64,000 bases of DNA, taken from an uncultured Paracoccaceae bacterium (GTDB lineage Bacteria; Pseudomonadota; Alphaproteobacteria; Rhodobacterales; Rhodobacteraceae). A program made the translations under genes and the position numbers. The DNA lies in contig CANLDN010000001.1 of assembly GCA_947489445.1 (NCBI GenBank), positions 1-64,000 on the forward strand. Direction: 5' to 3'. Shown in pieces: positions 43,781 through 53,837 of this stretch. The notes under the pieces are model-generated. The model saw only the letters and a list, made by a program, of their open reading frames with translations. It was not told the origin of the DNA and searched no databases. Each line of letters starts with the position of its first letter. Within the stretch, counting starts at the first letter, position 1.

Positions 43781-46700
43781 TGTGACAACTCCGGTGGGGG
43801 TCTGCGGAAAATCTCGCGAAACATGCCCGGTGTCAGGGCCGATAGCGGGTTGACTGTAACGGTCGGCGCATCAACCGTACCGCCAAGGTTAAAATTAAAG
43901 CCGATCAGCCCCTCACCCCGCCGGGTCAGGAACGATCCCACACTATTGAGCAGATAAAACGGTGACACGACGCCCTGAAAATCAATTCGCTTGCTGGCCA
44001 GCGTGTAGATGCCGTCCAGTGAAATGCCAAGCCCCGGACCAACAGCGCTGGATTGCGACAATACAACCCGATCAGGATCCAGCCTAAAGCGCGCATCCAC
44101 CGTATCAAAGGCCAGCCCTTGCCCGTCCAATTGCTGCAACAATCCAACGACACTGATCGCATCCAAAAGGGCTGCAATCCCCGGTGCATCACGCACCCGC
44201 AAGCTGCGAATGGCCAACGTGCCATCAAACGCTCCCTCGCCCGCAGCAGGCAACAGCGTCAGGTCCAACGTACCACCCCGGGCATTGCGCATGAATTCGG
44301 CCGCACGCAACACACCGCCCGCATCATCGCTGAGCAATCGGACCGCCGAACGACCATCGCGCGGCGCTACCGTGCCCCGCACGTCTGCGGCGCCATTGAC
44401 CCGCGCACGAAACTGCCCTGAAAAGCCGCCCACGCCGTTGAAGTTGCCCGAAAACCCAGTCAACGCGATGCCTGTCGTCACTTGCAGACGATCCAAGGCA
44501 ATCTGCATCGGGCCACCCTGCCCACCGCCGCCAGCACCAAAGCGGGCACGACGCAAATCCAGCACACCGCCCGCAATCTCCACCCCAACCGGCTGCCCGG
44601 CCCCGCGCCCGCGCAAGGTGATAGGTGCATCAAGCCAATCATCGACCCGCACCCGGGCAAATGTGGCGGCGTCCAATTGACCCGATGCATTCAAATCAAC
44701 GCGCCCCTCGGCGCGCAGCCCGCCGCCGCTGATCTCCAATGTTGAAATCGCTGGCACCGGCCCCAATGTGCCGGCAACCACCAACGCTCCCGGCGTATTC
44801 GGCGTCTTTTCCCAGCCAATCGGAGGCAACGCAATACGCACGCCTTCCAGATCAGATGTCAGCGAAAACGCCGGGGGCGTACCCCGCAGCAGATCAATGG
44901 TCAGCGCACCCTGCCCGACACCTTCCACGGTGCCCGGCGGCAATGCGATCCCGAATGCCTGCAGCGATTGCGATGATAGCTCGATATCAGCGGTGACCTG
45001 ACTGCGCCCCTTGAATGCGGGGCCAAATTGCTGCGTCCAGCCACCATCCAGCGGCACACCGCCAACCCGCATCGGCCCGCCAACAAATAGCCCGGCATTA
45101 TCAACAGCGACACTCATTTGCGCCGCGGCCAAATCGCGGTCGGGGATCAGCACATCACTGCGCACATTGCGCAGGTCAGCGGCCATATCAAACGCAACCT
45201 CGCCATTCGTCAAACGCGGCTTCAACGGCAGCGCAATCAGGCCCGTCACACGCGCGCGGCCATCCGCCAACGCCACGGGCAGGTTTGCCTTGTCGAGATA
45301 TTGGAACGGGCGCCGGTTCAATACAGACAAGGCGGCAGTGACAGAACTGGATATCTGCAACGCAATCTCTGCAGGGGGATTGCGGATGCGGGTATCCGGG
45401 ATGGAAAACACCGACCCATCCAATTGCATCGGGCCGCCCTGCGGGGCCTGAACCACGCCTTCATCCACGCTGATCACAAAGCGGTTGTCGATAAACGATC
45501 CGGTGCCCACACCTTCGGTAATCGGGGGCACATCACGCAAGAACCGAACGGTCGCATCCGCAAACGCAAACCCTGCCGCAAATTGGGCGGGGCGTTCAGG
45601 GGCAATGCGCAAGCCTGCATTCAGGTCAAACAGACGGGCGTTTGTGACGTTGCCCGCAACCCAACGTCGCGTACCGGGTTTGACCGTCACGGGCCAGAAA
45701 TTAAGTACCTGCGCTGGCGTGATCTGATCAATATGGGCATCCATCGACACCCGCCACCCGGCATCGGTCGCCTCCACCTCACCGCTTGCCGACAGCCGCA
45801 TCGGGGCATCATTCACAACCGCTTGACCGATCTCGACCCGAAACGGATCAAAACGCAGACGCAGATCGACCGACGCCTGCGGCAGCTGTAATGGCGCGTC
45901 ATAAAGGGCGGCAGGGTTCAACCCCACATCACGAAACTGGAACTGCGCCAGCAACGCACGCGGCAGCCCATCACGAATTTCGCGCAAGTAAGCGTCGCCC
46001 GTGGCACGCAAACTGCCCCATTCCGTCTCCAGCTGCACCTCGCTGAAACTGATCCGATCCCGATCAGGTTCATAAGTCAGGTAGGCCTTGGCCGCATCAA
46101 ACTGCACCGCTTGGGTGGCGGGGTTGGGTTGCAAAAAACCCTGTCCAATCTCAAGCGTGGCGTTCAACGGACCCAACGCACCAGCTTCATCCAGCTCCGT
46201 GCGCAAAGCCGCCGAAATCGGCGCCTCAACATCGCGCAGCCATGTCAGTGCCGGGGATTGTGACGCGACATCACTGGCGATCGCACCGTCGATATTCAGC
46301 GCCATCTGTGCAGTACGGCTACCGCGCGGGCTGCGATAAGATAGGTTCACTGTCGTTACCGCGGCACGCCCCGACAATAGCGCCAGATCACCTCGCAAAA
46401 ACGTCTCGCCGCCGCGCAGATCAAGCGCCAGCACACCGCCATCCACGATCCAGCTACGGCCCGCGCGGGCATCATCATAATTCACGATCAGACCATCAAT
46501 GCGCACCGTCTCCAACGCCTCAAGGGCGGGACGTTCAAACAGCAAATCTGCCTGATCCAGAAAATCATTCACCGTCCGACCCTGCGTGGCACCGCCACTG
46601 ACGCCTTGCCCCAGATCAACGGCCAGTTTGCCATCTGCCGCACGGCGCAAATTGATCTGCACGCCCGTCAGCCGCACGTCCTGCAACAAGATGTCTTGTT

Positions 46701-47085
46701 GCAGCACCAGACCACGCGGGGAAATCAATCCTTCCACAACGGGAATACGGGTGATCGTCAGCCCACTTTCATCGGAAAGCTGGGTGTCGACCAACCGGAC
46801 TGTAGGGTGCAGATCCTTCCCGATCCGCAACGTGATCGCGCCAAAGCGCAGCGCGCCACCATCCAGCACCTCTGCGGCGCGCGCCTCAATGCGCGATACA
46901 ATCCAACTGGGGGCACTGATATCACGGTCGACAATCATCACCATTGCGGCGACCGCAAAAAACAACGGCAGCAGACACACGACATACACCGCACGCAACC
47001 AAAACACCCACCGGCGCATCTTGCGGCGCGGCTTCGCTGGTTTGGGGGGTGTTTCGTCAGTTTCTGTCAAATCGGCTCCATCCAC
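43777..47085 (-). CDS. YhdP/AsmA-like giant envelope protein (DUF3971)
   Basis: 1102 residues. A basic, proline-rich cytoplasmic N-terminus ([11 protein letters not shown]), one membrane span at about 28-50, then a very long periplasmic beta-rich region. Its recurring pattern is short amphipathic strands ([63 protein letters not shown]), as in the AsmA-C/DUF3971 family. YhdP and TamB form bridge-like lipid conduits between the two membranes. The final region ending [19 protein letters not shown] is diagnostic for YhdP. The gene overlaps queA. Confidence 0.85.
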   Translation of the reverse strand: MDGADLTETDETPPKPAKPRRKMRRWVFWLRAVYVVCLLPLFFAVAAMVMIVDRDISAPSWIVSRIEARAAEVLDGGALRFGAITLRIGKDLHPTVRLVDTQLSDESGLTITRIPVVEGLISPRGLVLQQDILLQDVRLTGVQINLRRAADGKLAVDLGQGVSGGATQGRTVNDFLDQADLLFERPALEALETVRIDGLIVNYDDARAGRSWIVDGGVLALDLRGGETFLRGDLALLSGRAAVTTVNLSYRSPRGSRTAQMALNIDGAIASDVASQSPALTWLRDVEAPISAALRTELDEAGALGPLNATLEIGQGFLQPNPATQAVQFDAAKAYLTYEPDRDRISFSEVQLETEWGSLRATGDAYLREIRDGLPRALLAQFQFRDVGLNPAALYDAPLQLPQASVDLRLRFDPFRVEIGQAVVNDAPMRLSASGEVEATDAGWRVSMDAHIDQITPAQVLNFWPVTVKPGTRRWVAGNVTNARLFDLNAGLRIAPERPAQFAAGFAFADATVRFLRDVPPITEGVGTGSFIDNRFVISVDEGVVQAPQGGPMQLDGSVFSIPDTRIRNPPAEIALQISSSVTAALSVLNRRPFQYLDKANLPVALADGRARVTGLIALPLKPRLTNGEVAFDMAADLRNVRSDVLIPDRDLAAAQMSVAVDNAGLFVGGPMRVGGVPLDGGWTQQFGPAFKGRSQVTADIELSSQSLQAFGIALPPGTVEGVGQGALTIDLLRGTPPAFSLTSDLEGVRIALPPIGWEKTPNTPGALVVAGTLGPVPAISTLEISGGGLRAEGRVDLNASGQLDAATFARVRVDDWLDAPITLRGRGAGQPVGVEIAGGVLDLRRARFGAGGGGQGGPMQIALDRLQVTTGIALTGFSGNFNGVGGFSGQFRARVNGAADVRGTVAPRDGRSAVRLLSDDAGGVLRAAEFMRNARGGTLDLTLLPAAGEGAFDGTLAIRSLRVRDAPGIAALLDAISVVGLLQQLDGQGLAFDTVDARFRLDPDRVVLSQSSAVGPGLGISLDGIYTLASKRIDFQGVVSPFYLLNSVGSFLTRRGEGLIGFNFNLGGTVDAPTVTVNPLSALTPGMFREIFRRPPPELSQ

Positions 47086-47163
47086 GCGGGCTATGCCTTT
47101 ATCTTTGCGCGTGTCGGACTAAAACAAAACCAACAATGTCGCGCATCTGAAAAGGACCAGCTC

Positions 47164-47631
47164 ATGACCAACCCTGCCGTCGGTGATACCGCCTTCGAAG
47201 TCAACCTGCCCCGCGACGGGGGGGACATGGTGTCGCTCTCGGATTTTGCGGGTAAGAATGTCGTGCTCTATTTCTATCCGCGCGATGACACGCCCGGCTG
47301 CACGAAAGAGGCGATTGGATTCACAGAAAGCACCGCCGCATTTGATGGGCTGAACACCGTCATCCTTGGCGTCTCCAAGGACAGCATCAAAAAGCACGAC
47401 AAATTCGTGGCCAAACATGACCTGAAAATTGCCCTGCTATCGGACGAAGACGGTGACGTCTGCGAACGCTACGGCGTGTGGGTGGAAAAGAACATGTACG
47501 GCAAGACCTATATGGGCATCGAACGGGCGACCTTTCTGATCGGAACCGACGGCAAAATCGCGCAGGTTTGGCGCAAGGTCAAAGTGCCGGGCCATGTGGA
47601 TGCCGTCCTTGACGCGGTCCGCGCATTGTGA
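47164..47631 (+). CDS. bcp: bacterioferritin comigratory protein-type peroxiredoxin
   Basis: 155 residues. Thiol peroxidase of the BCP/PrxQ class with peroxidatic Cys46 in YPRDDTPGCTKEA. The Cys five residues later found in some members is missing (position 51 is not Cys), so resolution must use another Cys or a thiol partner. ERATFLIGTDGKI and KVPGHVDAVLDAV complete the fold. Starts at 47164 with AAAAGGA upstream. It overlaps the DUF455 gene by four bases (GTGA). Confidence 0.94.
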   Translation: MTNPAVGDTAFEVNLPRDGGDMVSLSDFAGKNVVLYFYPRDDTPGCTKEAIGFTESTAAFDGLNTVILGVSKDSIKKHDKFVAKHDLKIALLSDEDGDVCERYGVWVEKNMYGKTYMGIERATFLIGTDGKIAQVWRKVKVPGHVDAVLDAVRAL

Positions 47632-48440
47632 CCCTGTCCGACATGGCCGTCGCAGTGCTGACCACTGCTGACGGGCGCGCAAAAACCGCACTCTCGCGAC
47701 AATACGCGGCACAATGGCAAGCGGCACGTCAGGCTGGCACGCAGCCAGCGATCGGTTCCGCGCAACCACCGCTGCGCCCATCGCGGCCCGAAAAACCCGA
47801 ACTGCTCAACCCGCGCGACGTGCCCCACCGCAAACCGGGTTCACCGGCAGGGCAGATCGCGCTGTTGCATGCCGTGGCCCATATCGAACTGAACGCCGTG
47901 GACCTGCATTGGGACATTATCGCGCGGTTCACCGACACCAAGCTCCCGATTGGATTCTATGACGATTGGGTGAAGGCAGCGGATGAGGAATCAAAACACT
48001 TCAACCTGATGTGCGATTGCCTCGAATCGCTGGGCAGCCATTACGGCGCCCTGCCCGCCCATGCAGGCATGTGGCGCGCCGCAGAAGACACCGCTGACGA
48101 TCTGATGGGGCGGCTGGCCGTGGTACCGATGGTGCTGGAAGCACGCGGGCTGGACGTGACCCCCGGCATGATCAACATCTTCAAACAGGCAAAAATCACG
48201 CAGGCCGTTGACGCGCTCGAAGTGATCTACGCAGAAGAGGTGCACCACGTCGCCTACGGTTCCAAATGGTTTCATTTTCTATGCGGTCGGCACGATCTTG
48301 ACCCGACCGGCATCTTCCATGATCTGGTGCGCAAATACTTCCACGGTCCGCTCAAACCACCGTTCAACGAAGAAAAAAGGGCAGAGGCAGGCATTCCACC
48401 AGACTTTTATTGGCCCTTGGCAGCCACGGCCAAACTTTAG
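47628..48440 (+). CDS. DUF455 ferritin-like protein
   Basis: 270 residues. Ferritin-like helices carry candidate metal ligands: AVAHIELNAVDLHWD, ADEESKHFNLMCDCL, DKL-type helix with LEARGLDVTPGM, and VIYAEEVHHVAYG. This is the DUF455 pattern; function unproven but it probably binds a di-iron centre. The GTG at 47628 overlaps the bcp stop. A downstream ATG (MAVAVLT) is an alternative. Pairing with a peroxiredoxin suggests an oxidative-stress or iron role. Confidence 0.88.
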   Translation: MTLSDMAVAVLTTADGRAKTALSRQYAAQWQAARQAGTQPAIGSAQPPLRPSRPEKPELLNPRDVPHRKPGSPAGQIALLHAVAHIELNAVDLHWDIIARFTDTKLPIGFYDDWVKAADEESKHFNLMCDCLESLGSHYGALPAHAGMWRAAEDTADDLMGRLAVVPMVLEARGLDVTPGMINIFKQAKITQAVDALEVIYAEEVHHVAYGSKWFHFLCGRHDLDPTGIFHDLVRKYFHGPLKPPFNEEKRAEAGIPPDFYWPLAATAKL

Positions 48441-48615
48441 CCACACCATTGCCATGACCATGGGCGAAACACCGCGCAGACCCCAATAAACACGGCGCAA
48501 TCCCCCGCCAGATGCGCAAAAATGTTGCAGCGCCGGGATCGTCTGTCTAACAGAAGATACGGCACGTCGGTGTGGGGACCGGCTTGACACTTGGGACGAA
48601 CGGGACACTCACATC

Positions 48616-49923
48616 GTGCGATCACGACTGACACAACGAACTCACGCCTTGCTTGAGCGGGTCTTTCCTGAAAAGCGGCTTTTTCTGCGTTCGGATACCG
48701 AAACGCGGTTCATCCGGCTGAAACCGGAAACACAGCTTATTGCCTGGACAGGCAGCGCCATCGTGGTGGCGTGGACAATCATCGCAACTGCCATTCTCCT
48801 GATGGACAGCATCGGCGCGGGCAATTTCCGCGCGCAGGCGCAGCGCGACCAGATGACATATGAACAGCGGCTCAATGCGCTTTCCTCCGAACGCGACATG
48901 CGCGCGATGGAAGCACTGGCCGCGCAGGAACGGTTTAACTCTGCACTGCAACAAATCTCGATCATGCAATCCGAATTGCTCGCGACCGAAGAAAAACGGC
49001 GCGAGCTGGAAACCGGACTAGAGGTCGTTCAGGCGACATTACGCGACACCATGCGCGCCCGCGAAGAAGCGCGTGAACAACTGGCCGATCTGTCTGCTGA
49101 AACCGAAAATGACCAGATCGCAGCGATGAGCGATGACGCAGTTGGCACCGTTGATCTGCTGGCCAATGCGCTGGCTGATACAGCCGCAGAACGCGACATG
49201 ATTGCGGCTGACGCAGAATTCGCCATCGACCACGCCCGCGAAATGGAACTGGAACTGCGGCTCTTGCAAGAACGCAACGACCAGATTTTCCGCCAGTTGG
49301 AAGAGGCGATGCTCGTCTCTGTCGAACCGCTGGACGAGATGTTCCGCGCCGCTGGCATGAACCCTGAAACCCTGATCAATCAGGTGCGGCGTGGATATTC
49401 CGGCACTGGCGGGCCACTGACACCTATGCAGTTTTCGACACGTGGCGGGACACCTGACCCGGACGCATTGCGGGCCAATGGCATCCTGTCATCCATGGAC
49501 CGGATCAACCTCTATCGGATCGCCGCTGAAAAAGCGCCGTTCTCGATCCCGGTCAAATCCAACTTCCGCTTTACATCCGGTTTCGGGCCGCGCTGGGGTC
49601 GGATGCATAATGGTACAGATTTTGCCGGTCCTATCGGCACACCTATTTACGCCACCGCCGACGGTGTCGTAACACACGCGGGCTGGGCCTCGGGCTACGG
49701 GCGTCTGATCAAGATCCGACATGACTTCGGGATCGAAACCAGATTCGCACACCTGAACGCCATGGACGTGACAGTTGGCCAAAGGGTCTCGCGTGGCGAG
49801 CGAATTGGTGCTATGGGGAATTCTGGTCGCTCGACCGGACCCCACCTTCACTACGAGGTCCGCGTCGGTGGCGAACCCGTCAATCCCATGATCTATATAA
49901 GAGCTGGACAAGATGTTTTCTAA
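48616..49923 (+). CDS. M23-family peptidoglycan endopeptidase with coiled coil
   Basis: 435 residues. A cytoplasmic basic N-terminus, one membrane span at about 42-66, a long periplasmic coiled coil (about 75-250), then a LytM/M23 domain. Zinc ligands are seen in RMHNGTDFAGPIGTPIYA (His, Asp) and GPHLHYEVRVGG (His-x-His), a complete active site. It starts with GTG at 48616. The bactofilin gene begins inside its last codons, the typical endopeptidase-bactofilin pair used to localise wall remodelling. The 175 bases upstream hold TTGACA but no clear -10. Confidence 0.93.
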   Translation: MRSRLTQRTHALLERVFPEKRLFLRSDTETRFIRLKPETQLIAWTGSAIVVAWTIIATAILLMDSIGAGNFRAQAQRDQMTYEQRLNALSSERDMRAMEALAAQERFNSALQQISIMQSELLATEEKRRELETGLEVVQATLRDTMRAREEAREQLADLSAETENDQIAAMSDDAVGTVDLLANALADTAAERDMIAADAEFAIDHAREMELELRLLQERNDQIFRQLEEAMLVSVEPLDEMFRAAGMNPETLINQVRRGYSGTGGPLTPMQFSTRGGTPDPDALRANGILSSMDRINLYRIAAEKAPFSIPVKSNFRFTSGFGPRWGRMHNGTDFAGPIGTPIYATADGVVTHAGWASGYGRLIKIRHDFGIETRFAHLNAMDVTVGQRVSRGERIGAMGNSGRSTGPHLHYEVRVGGEPVNPMIYIRAGQDVF

Positions 49924-50434
49924 ATCCAAAATCAACGAACCAGGGCCCAAAGCGGGCGACAATGAAACGGCCAAGGGCTCGGACGCCAGCAAATCAGCTG
50001 GATCAGGTTCGGATTACAAGGCATCGGCGCCAAAGGCAAAACCGCCCGCGTCCATCCTGTCTGCTGATCTGCTGATCACAGGCAACCTGAAGACCACAGG
50101 TGACATTCAGGTCGAAGGTCAGGTTGATGGCGACATCCGCGCGCATCTGCTGACCGTCGGCGAAGGGGCCACCGTCAAAGGCGAAGTCGTCGCAGACGAT
50201 GTGGTCGTCAATGGCCGCGTTGTTGGCCGTGTACGCGGCCTCAAGGTCCGCCTGACATCATCGGCACGTGTCGAAGGTGATATCATCCACAAGACTATCG
50301 CAATCGAAAGCGGCGCGCATTTCGAAGGCTCCGTACAGCGGCAGGACGATCCGCTCGCGACAGGCTCCAAGAAAATGCCAACAACTGCGGCTCCCGCGGC
50401 AGCGGCTGCACCGGCAGACAAACCAAAAAACTGA
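49913..50434 (+). CDS. bactofilin (polymer-forming cytoskeletal protein)
   Basis: 173 residues. A polar N-terminal tail, then a bactofilin beta-helix at about 45-140 (ADLLITGNLKTTGDIQVEGQVDGDI, TVGEGATVKGEVVADDVVVNGRVVGRV, ARVEGDIIHKTIAIESGAHFEGSV), and an Ala/Pro-rich C-terminal tail. Bactofilins polymerise without nucleotide and recruit wall enzymes. It overlaps the M23 gene by 11 bases and ends before a strong terminator. Confidence 0.95.
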   Translation: MFSKSKINEPGPKAGDNETAKGSDASKSAGSGSDYKASAPKAKPPASILSADLLITGNLKTTGDIQVEGQVDGDIRAHLLTVGEGATVKGEVVADDVVVNGRVVGRVRGLKVRLTSSARVEGDIIHKTIAIESGAHFEGSVQRQDDPLATGSKKMPTTAAPAAAAAPADKPKN

Positions 50435-50454
50435 TTTTAGATCAGCGAAATTTC

Positions 50455-50482
50455 AAAGGGCGCCCTTCGTGGCGCCCTTTTT
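50455..50482 (+). terminator. intrinsic terminator after the bactofilin gene
   Basis: GGGCGCC (50458-50464) and GGCGCCC (50471-50477) form a perfect 7-bp stem with a 6-base loop, extended by AAA/TTT, followed by five T residues. It ends the M23-bactofilin unit and may also stop the convergent DUF2189 gene. Confidence 0.82.
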
Positions 50483-50483
50483 G

Positions 50484-51242
50484 TTAGGCCAACGCCTTGC
50501 GATACAAATGCCAGGTCGCATGCCCCAGCACGGGCAACACAACCATCAGCCCCAAAAACCACGGCAGCAGCGCCACCAGCGTTAGCACAGCGATGAACAT
50601 CGCCCAGACCAGCATTACCACCAGATTTTCCCGCACCGTCTGCAGGCTCAACAGCATGGCCGTGACAAAATCGACCTCGCGGTCCAACACCAATGGCAGG
50701 CTGACAACCGTCAAGGAAAACAACAGGAACGCCAGGATCGCCCCGACCACAAGCTCCACCGCGATCATGGTCAAGCCGTTCAGCGTGAAAAACACGTCCC
50801 AGCTATCAGAGATATTCGTCATCGTTGACAGTCCCATGAACAGCGCAAACAGCATATGCGCCAAAAATGTCCAGAACAGAAAATAGATGACAATGATCGC
50901 CCCAAGCCATGGCAATTGCCGGGTCCGTTCCTGCCAAACAATCCCCAGCACGCCATCCCAATCCAGCGGCTGGCCCTGCTCCATCCGGCGGCTGACCTCA
51001 TAAAGGCCCGCAGCCGCAAACGGCGCAATCAAGGGAAAGCCCAATGATGTGGCAAGTATCCAGCTCACATGCCCGGCCCCCAACCAGATCAGGAAAAATC
51101 CGCCCAGCACATAAACCGCGCTGAAGAACAAACCAAACTGCGGCGCGCGCCGGAAATCCGCGATCCCGGCCCTTAACACAGCACCCAGATCGGCGATCAC
51201 CAACTGTTTGACCTCTGGTTTTGCTGCCTCAGCCAAGGCCAT
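50484..51242 (-). CDS. DUF2189 family membrane protein
   Basis: 252 residues from MALAEAAKPEVKQ; the 18 upstream residues belong to another frame context. Six hydrophobic spans. Family signatures are the DLGAVLRAGIADFRRAPQFGLFFSAVYVLGG opening and the PFAAAGLYEVSRRMEQGQPLDW loop. DUF2189 proteins are uncharacterised inner-membrane proteins common in alphaproteobacteria. The start overlaps the amidase stop by 14 bases. Confidence 0.85.
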   Translation of the reverse strand: MALAEAAKPEVKQLVIADLGAVLRAGIADFRRAPQFGLFFSAVYVLGGFFLIWLGAGHVSWILATSLGFPLIAPFAAAGLYEVSRRMEQGQPLDWDGVLGIVWQERTRQLPWLGAIIVIYFLFWTFLAHMLFALFMGLSTMTNISDSWDVFFTLNGLTMIAVELVVGAILAFLLFSLTVVSLPLVLDREVDFVTAMLLSLQTVRENLVVMLVWAMFIAVLTLVALLPWFLGLMVVLPVLGHATWHLYRKALA

Positions 51243-52602
51243 GCCACGCCTCCCCCAATTGCAGAACATCGATATCATCGCCCCTGCGGCCCGCAATTTG
51301 CAAGCCCATCGGGCGCGGCCCGGCCATGGGTACCGCCAGACACGGCAACCCGATCAGGCTGACCGGCACCACGACTTCCATCCAACGATGATAGGTGTCC
51401 ATCATCACGCCGCCGACCTCCTTGGGCCAGTCCCACGCCACCGGGAACGGCCAGCACTGCGCTGTGGGCAACACAAACGCATGGTAGGCGTCAAACAATC
51501 GCACCGCCGCCCGGAACCAATCCGACCGGCGCGCACTAGCCCGCCGAATATCATCCCCTGACAAGGCACGCCCACGCTCAATCTCCCAAATCGCCTCCGG
51601 CTTAAGCTGTTCGCGCATCGCGGGCTGATCATAAACCGGCCCCAATCGGGCCGCGACGGCCCAGGACCGCAGCGTGATCCAGGCTTCCCACAAAGCGGCC
51701 GCGTCAAAGGGCGGCGCAATCTCCTCGACATGACACCCCATCTCTTCAAACCGCGTCACCCCAGCCGCAGCGGCCTCCAGCACGCCCGCTTCCATTGGAT
51801 AAGCTCCGCCCCAATCGCCAAGCCATGCAATGCGGCGGCCCGTCACATCCGCTTGCACCCGCTCCACAAACGGCTCATCCGGCAGCCCGAACGGTTGGCG
51901 CGGATCGGGTCCGGCCTGCACCTCCAACAGCATCGCCACATCACGCGGACACCGCGCCATCGGGCCGTTGGTCGATAACTGATCCAAAAACATATCGCCC
52001 ACAGGTTCAGAGGGGACTCGGCCCCATGTCGGGCGCATTCCATACACACCGTTCCAGCCCGCCGGATTGCGCAGGCTGCCCATCATATCCGACCCATCCG
52101 CCACACAGACCATGCGCAGGGCCAGCGCCACCGCGGCCCCGCCGGATGATCCGCCAGCAGAACAGCCCGGCATCAACGCATTCTGTGTCGCACCAAACAC
52201 CGGGTTGAACGTATGGCTGCCCAAACCGAACTCCGGCGTATTCGTCTTGCCGATGATGATCGCGCCTGCATCCTGCATCCGCTGGACCATGATGTCGCTT
52301 GTCGGCGCAGGCTTTCCCGCAAACAAAGGCGAGCCCATGGATGTCGGCAACCCCGCCACATTGGACAAATCCTTCACCGCCATCGGCACGCCATGCAGCA
52401 CGCCTTTGGCTGGCACCATATCAGCTGCCCGCGCCTCGGCCATCAGTTCGGCCTCATCGCGCAACGAGACGATTGCGTTCACCTGTGGGTTCACGTCCGC
52501 CACGCGGTCCAGCGTGGCGCGCATCAACTCAACCGCAGTAATCTGGCCCGCAGCAATCGCCGCAGACAGCCTGTGCGCATCCCATTCAAGAAACTCTGCC
52601 AT
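51229..52602 (-). CDS. amidase signature family enzyme
   Basis: 457 residues with the Ser-cisSer-Lys triad of the amidase family: Lys77 (AVKDLSN), Ser152/153 in GCSAGGSSGGAAVALA, and nucleophile Ser174 in DMMGSLRNPAGW. It resembles GatA-like and aryl-acylamidase members. A lone copy without GatB/GatC points to a metabolic amidase rather than the tRNA enzyme. Substrate unknown. Upstream gene of a two-gene unit with DUF2189. Confidence 0.92.
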   Translation of the reverse strand: MAEFLEWDAHRLSAAIAAGQITAVELMRATLDRVADVNPQVNAIVSLRDEAELMAEARAADMVPAKGVLHGVPMAVKDLSNVAGLPTSMGSPLFAGKPAPTSDIMVQRMQDAGAIIIGKTNTPEFGLGSHTFNPVFGATQNALMPGCSAGGSSGGAAVALALRMVCVADGSDMMGSLRNPAGWNGVYGMRPTWGRVPSEPVGDMFLDQLSTNGPMARCPRDVAMLLEVQAGPDPRQPFGLPDEPFVERVQADVTGRRIAWLGDWGGAYPMEAGVLEAAAAGVTRFEEMGCHVEEIAPPFDAAALWEAWITLRSWAVAARLGPVYDQPAMREQLKPEAIWEIERGRALSGDDIRRASARRSDWFRAAVRLFDAYHAFVLPTAQCWPFPVAWDWPKEVGGVMMDTYHRWMEVVVPVSLIGLPCLAVPMAGPRPMGLQIAGRRGDDIDVLQLGEAWHGLG

Positions 52603-52638
52603 GTCACATCCAAGCCCGACGGCTCGCGATTGACAAGG

Positions 52639-53763
52639 CTAATCGGCGTTCGCCGCATCACGGCCCTTGCCGGACATATCCATCGCCAGCGTGGCCGCCA
52701 TCAAACCATCCAGATCGCCATCCAGCACACCTTTGGTGTCCGACGTCTCAAAATTGGTCCGCAGGTCCTTCACCATCTGATAGGGCTGCAGCACGTAAGA
52801 CCGGATCTGGTTGCCCCAGCCCGCATCCCCCGCATTCTCATGCGCCTCATTGACCAGTGCAGAACGCTTGTCCAACTCAATCTGATAGAGCCGGGATTTG
52901 AGCGCCTTCATCGCAATATCGCGGTTCTGGTGCTGTGACTTCTCTGAACTTGTCACCACGATCCCTGTGGGATGGTGGGTGATGCGGACCGCCGAATCCG
53001 TGGTGTTCACGTGCTGACCACCAGCGCCGGACGACCGATATGTATCAATCCGAATGTCGGACGGGTTCACATCAATCTCGATATTGTCATCCACCACCGG
53101 ATAGACCTTGACGGATGTAAACGATGTATGACGCTTGGCCGCACTATCAAACGGCGAAATGCGAACCAAACGGTGCACGCCACTTTCCGACTTCAGCCAA
53201 CCATATGCATTATGCCCGGAAATCTTGTAAGAGGCTGACTTGATCCCCGCCTCATCGCCCGCCTGCTCCGACTGCAACTCGACCTTGTAGCCCTTCTTTT
53301 CGGCCCAACGCACATACATGCGCGCCAGCATATTGGCCCAATCGCAGGACTCCGTGCCACCGGCACCAGCGTTGATTTCCAAAAAGGTATCATTGCCGTC
53401 AGCCTCACCATCCAGCAACGCCTCAAGCTCTTTCTTGGCAGCCTTCTGCTGCAATGCGATCAACGCAGCCTCTGCCTCTGCCACAACCTCGGCATCGTCT
53501 TCCATTTCACCCAGTTCAATCAGTTCCTGACTATCCGAAAGCTCCTGGCTGATACTGTCATAGCCCGCCATCGCATCCACCAACATCTGGCGATCACGCA
53601 TCAGTTTCTGGGCGGCCTCGGGGTCATCCCACAGGGTCGGGTCCTCAACCCGGGCGTTGAACTCCTCCAACCGGTGCGGAGCGGTGTCGCGATCCATCCG
53701 TTGCGCAAGCAAAGCGAGCGATTTTTTAATCGCATCAATGGCGGTTTGTGTCTCTGCGCGCAT
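52639..53763 (-). CDS. prfB: peptide chain release factor 2
   Basis: 374 residues. Reads UAA/UGA stops: recognition tripeptide SPF in [14 protein letters not shown] and the catalytic GGQ in [18 protein letters not shown]. No in-frame TGA or slippery site interrupts the 5' part, so the usual autoregulatory +1 frameshift is absent, as in many alphaproteobacteria. The start at [15 protein letters not shown] (53763) is chosen; the upstream reading (MSCLLW...) is not homologous. It follows mrcA on the same strand. Confidence 0.95.
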   Translation of the reverse strand: MRAETQTAIDAIKKSLALLAQRMDRDTAPHRLEEFNARVEDPTLWDDPEAAQKLMRDRQMLVDAMAGYDSISQELSDSQELIELGEMEDDAEVVAEAEAALIALQQKAAKKELEALLDGEADGNDTFLEINAGAGGTESCDWANMLARMYVRWAEKKGYKVELQSEQAGDEAGIKSASYKISGHNAYGWLKSESGVHRLVRISPFDSAAKRHTSFTSVKVYPVVDDNIEIDVNPSDIRIDTYRSSGAGGQHVNTTDSAVRITHHPTGIVVTSSEKSQHQNRDIAMKALKSRLYQIELDKRSALVNEAHENAGDAGWGNQIRSYVLQPYQMVKDLRTNFETSDTKGVLDGDLDGLMAATLAMDMSGKGRDAANAD

Positions 53764-53837
53764 GGGGCACCTGTCAGGGAAAAAGTGATAAGTCGGGGGC
53801 GGTGTAGCGCGCCATAGCAGGCACGACAAGCGGATGG

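Noticed and set aside
53400..53763. Programmed +1 frameshift in prfB
   Set aside because: The reading frame is continuous from the start through the GGQ domain with no in-frame TGA near the 5' end.
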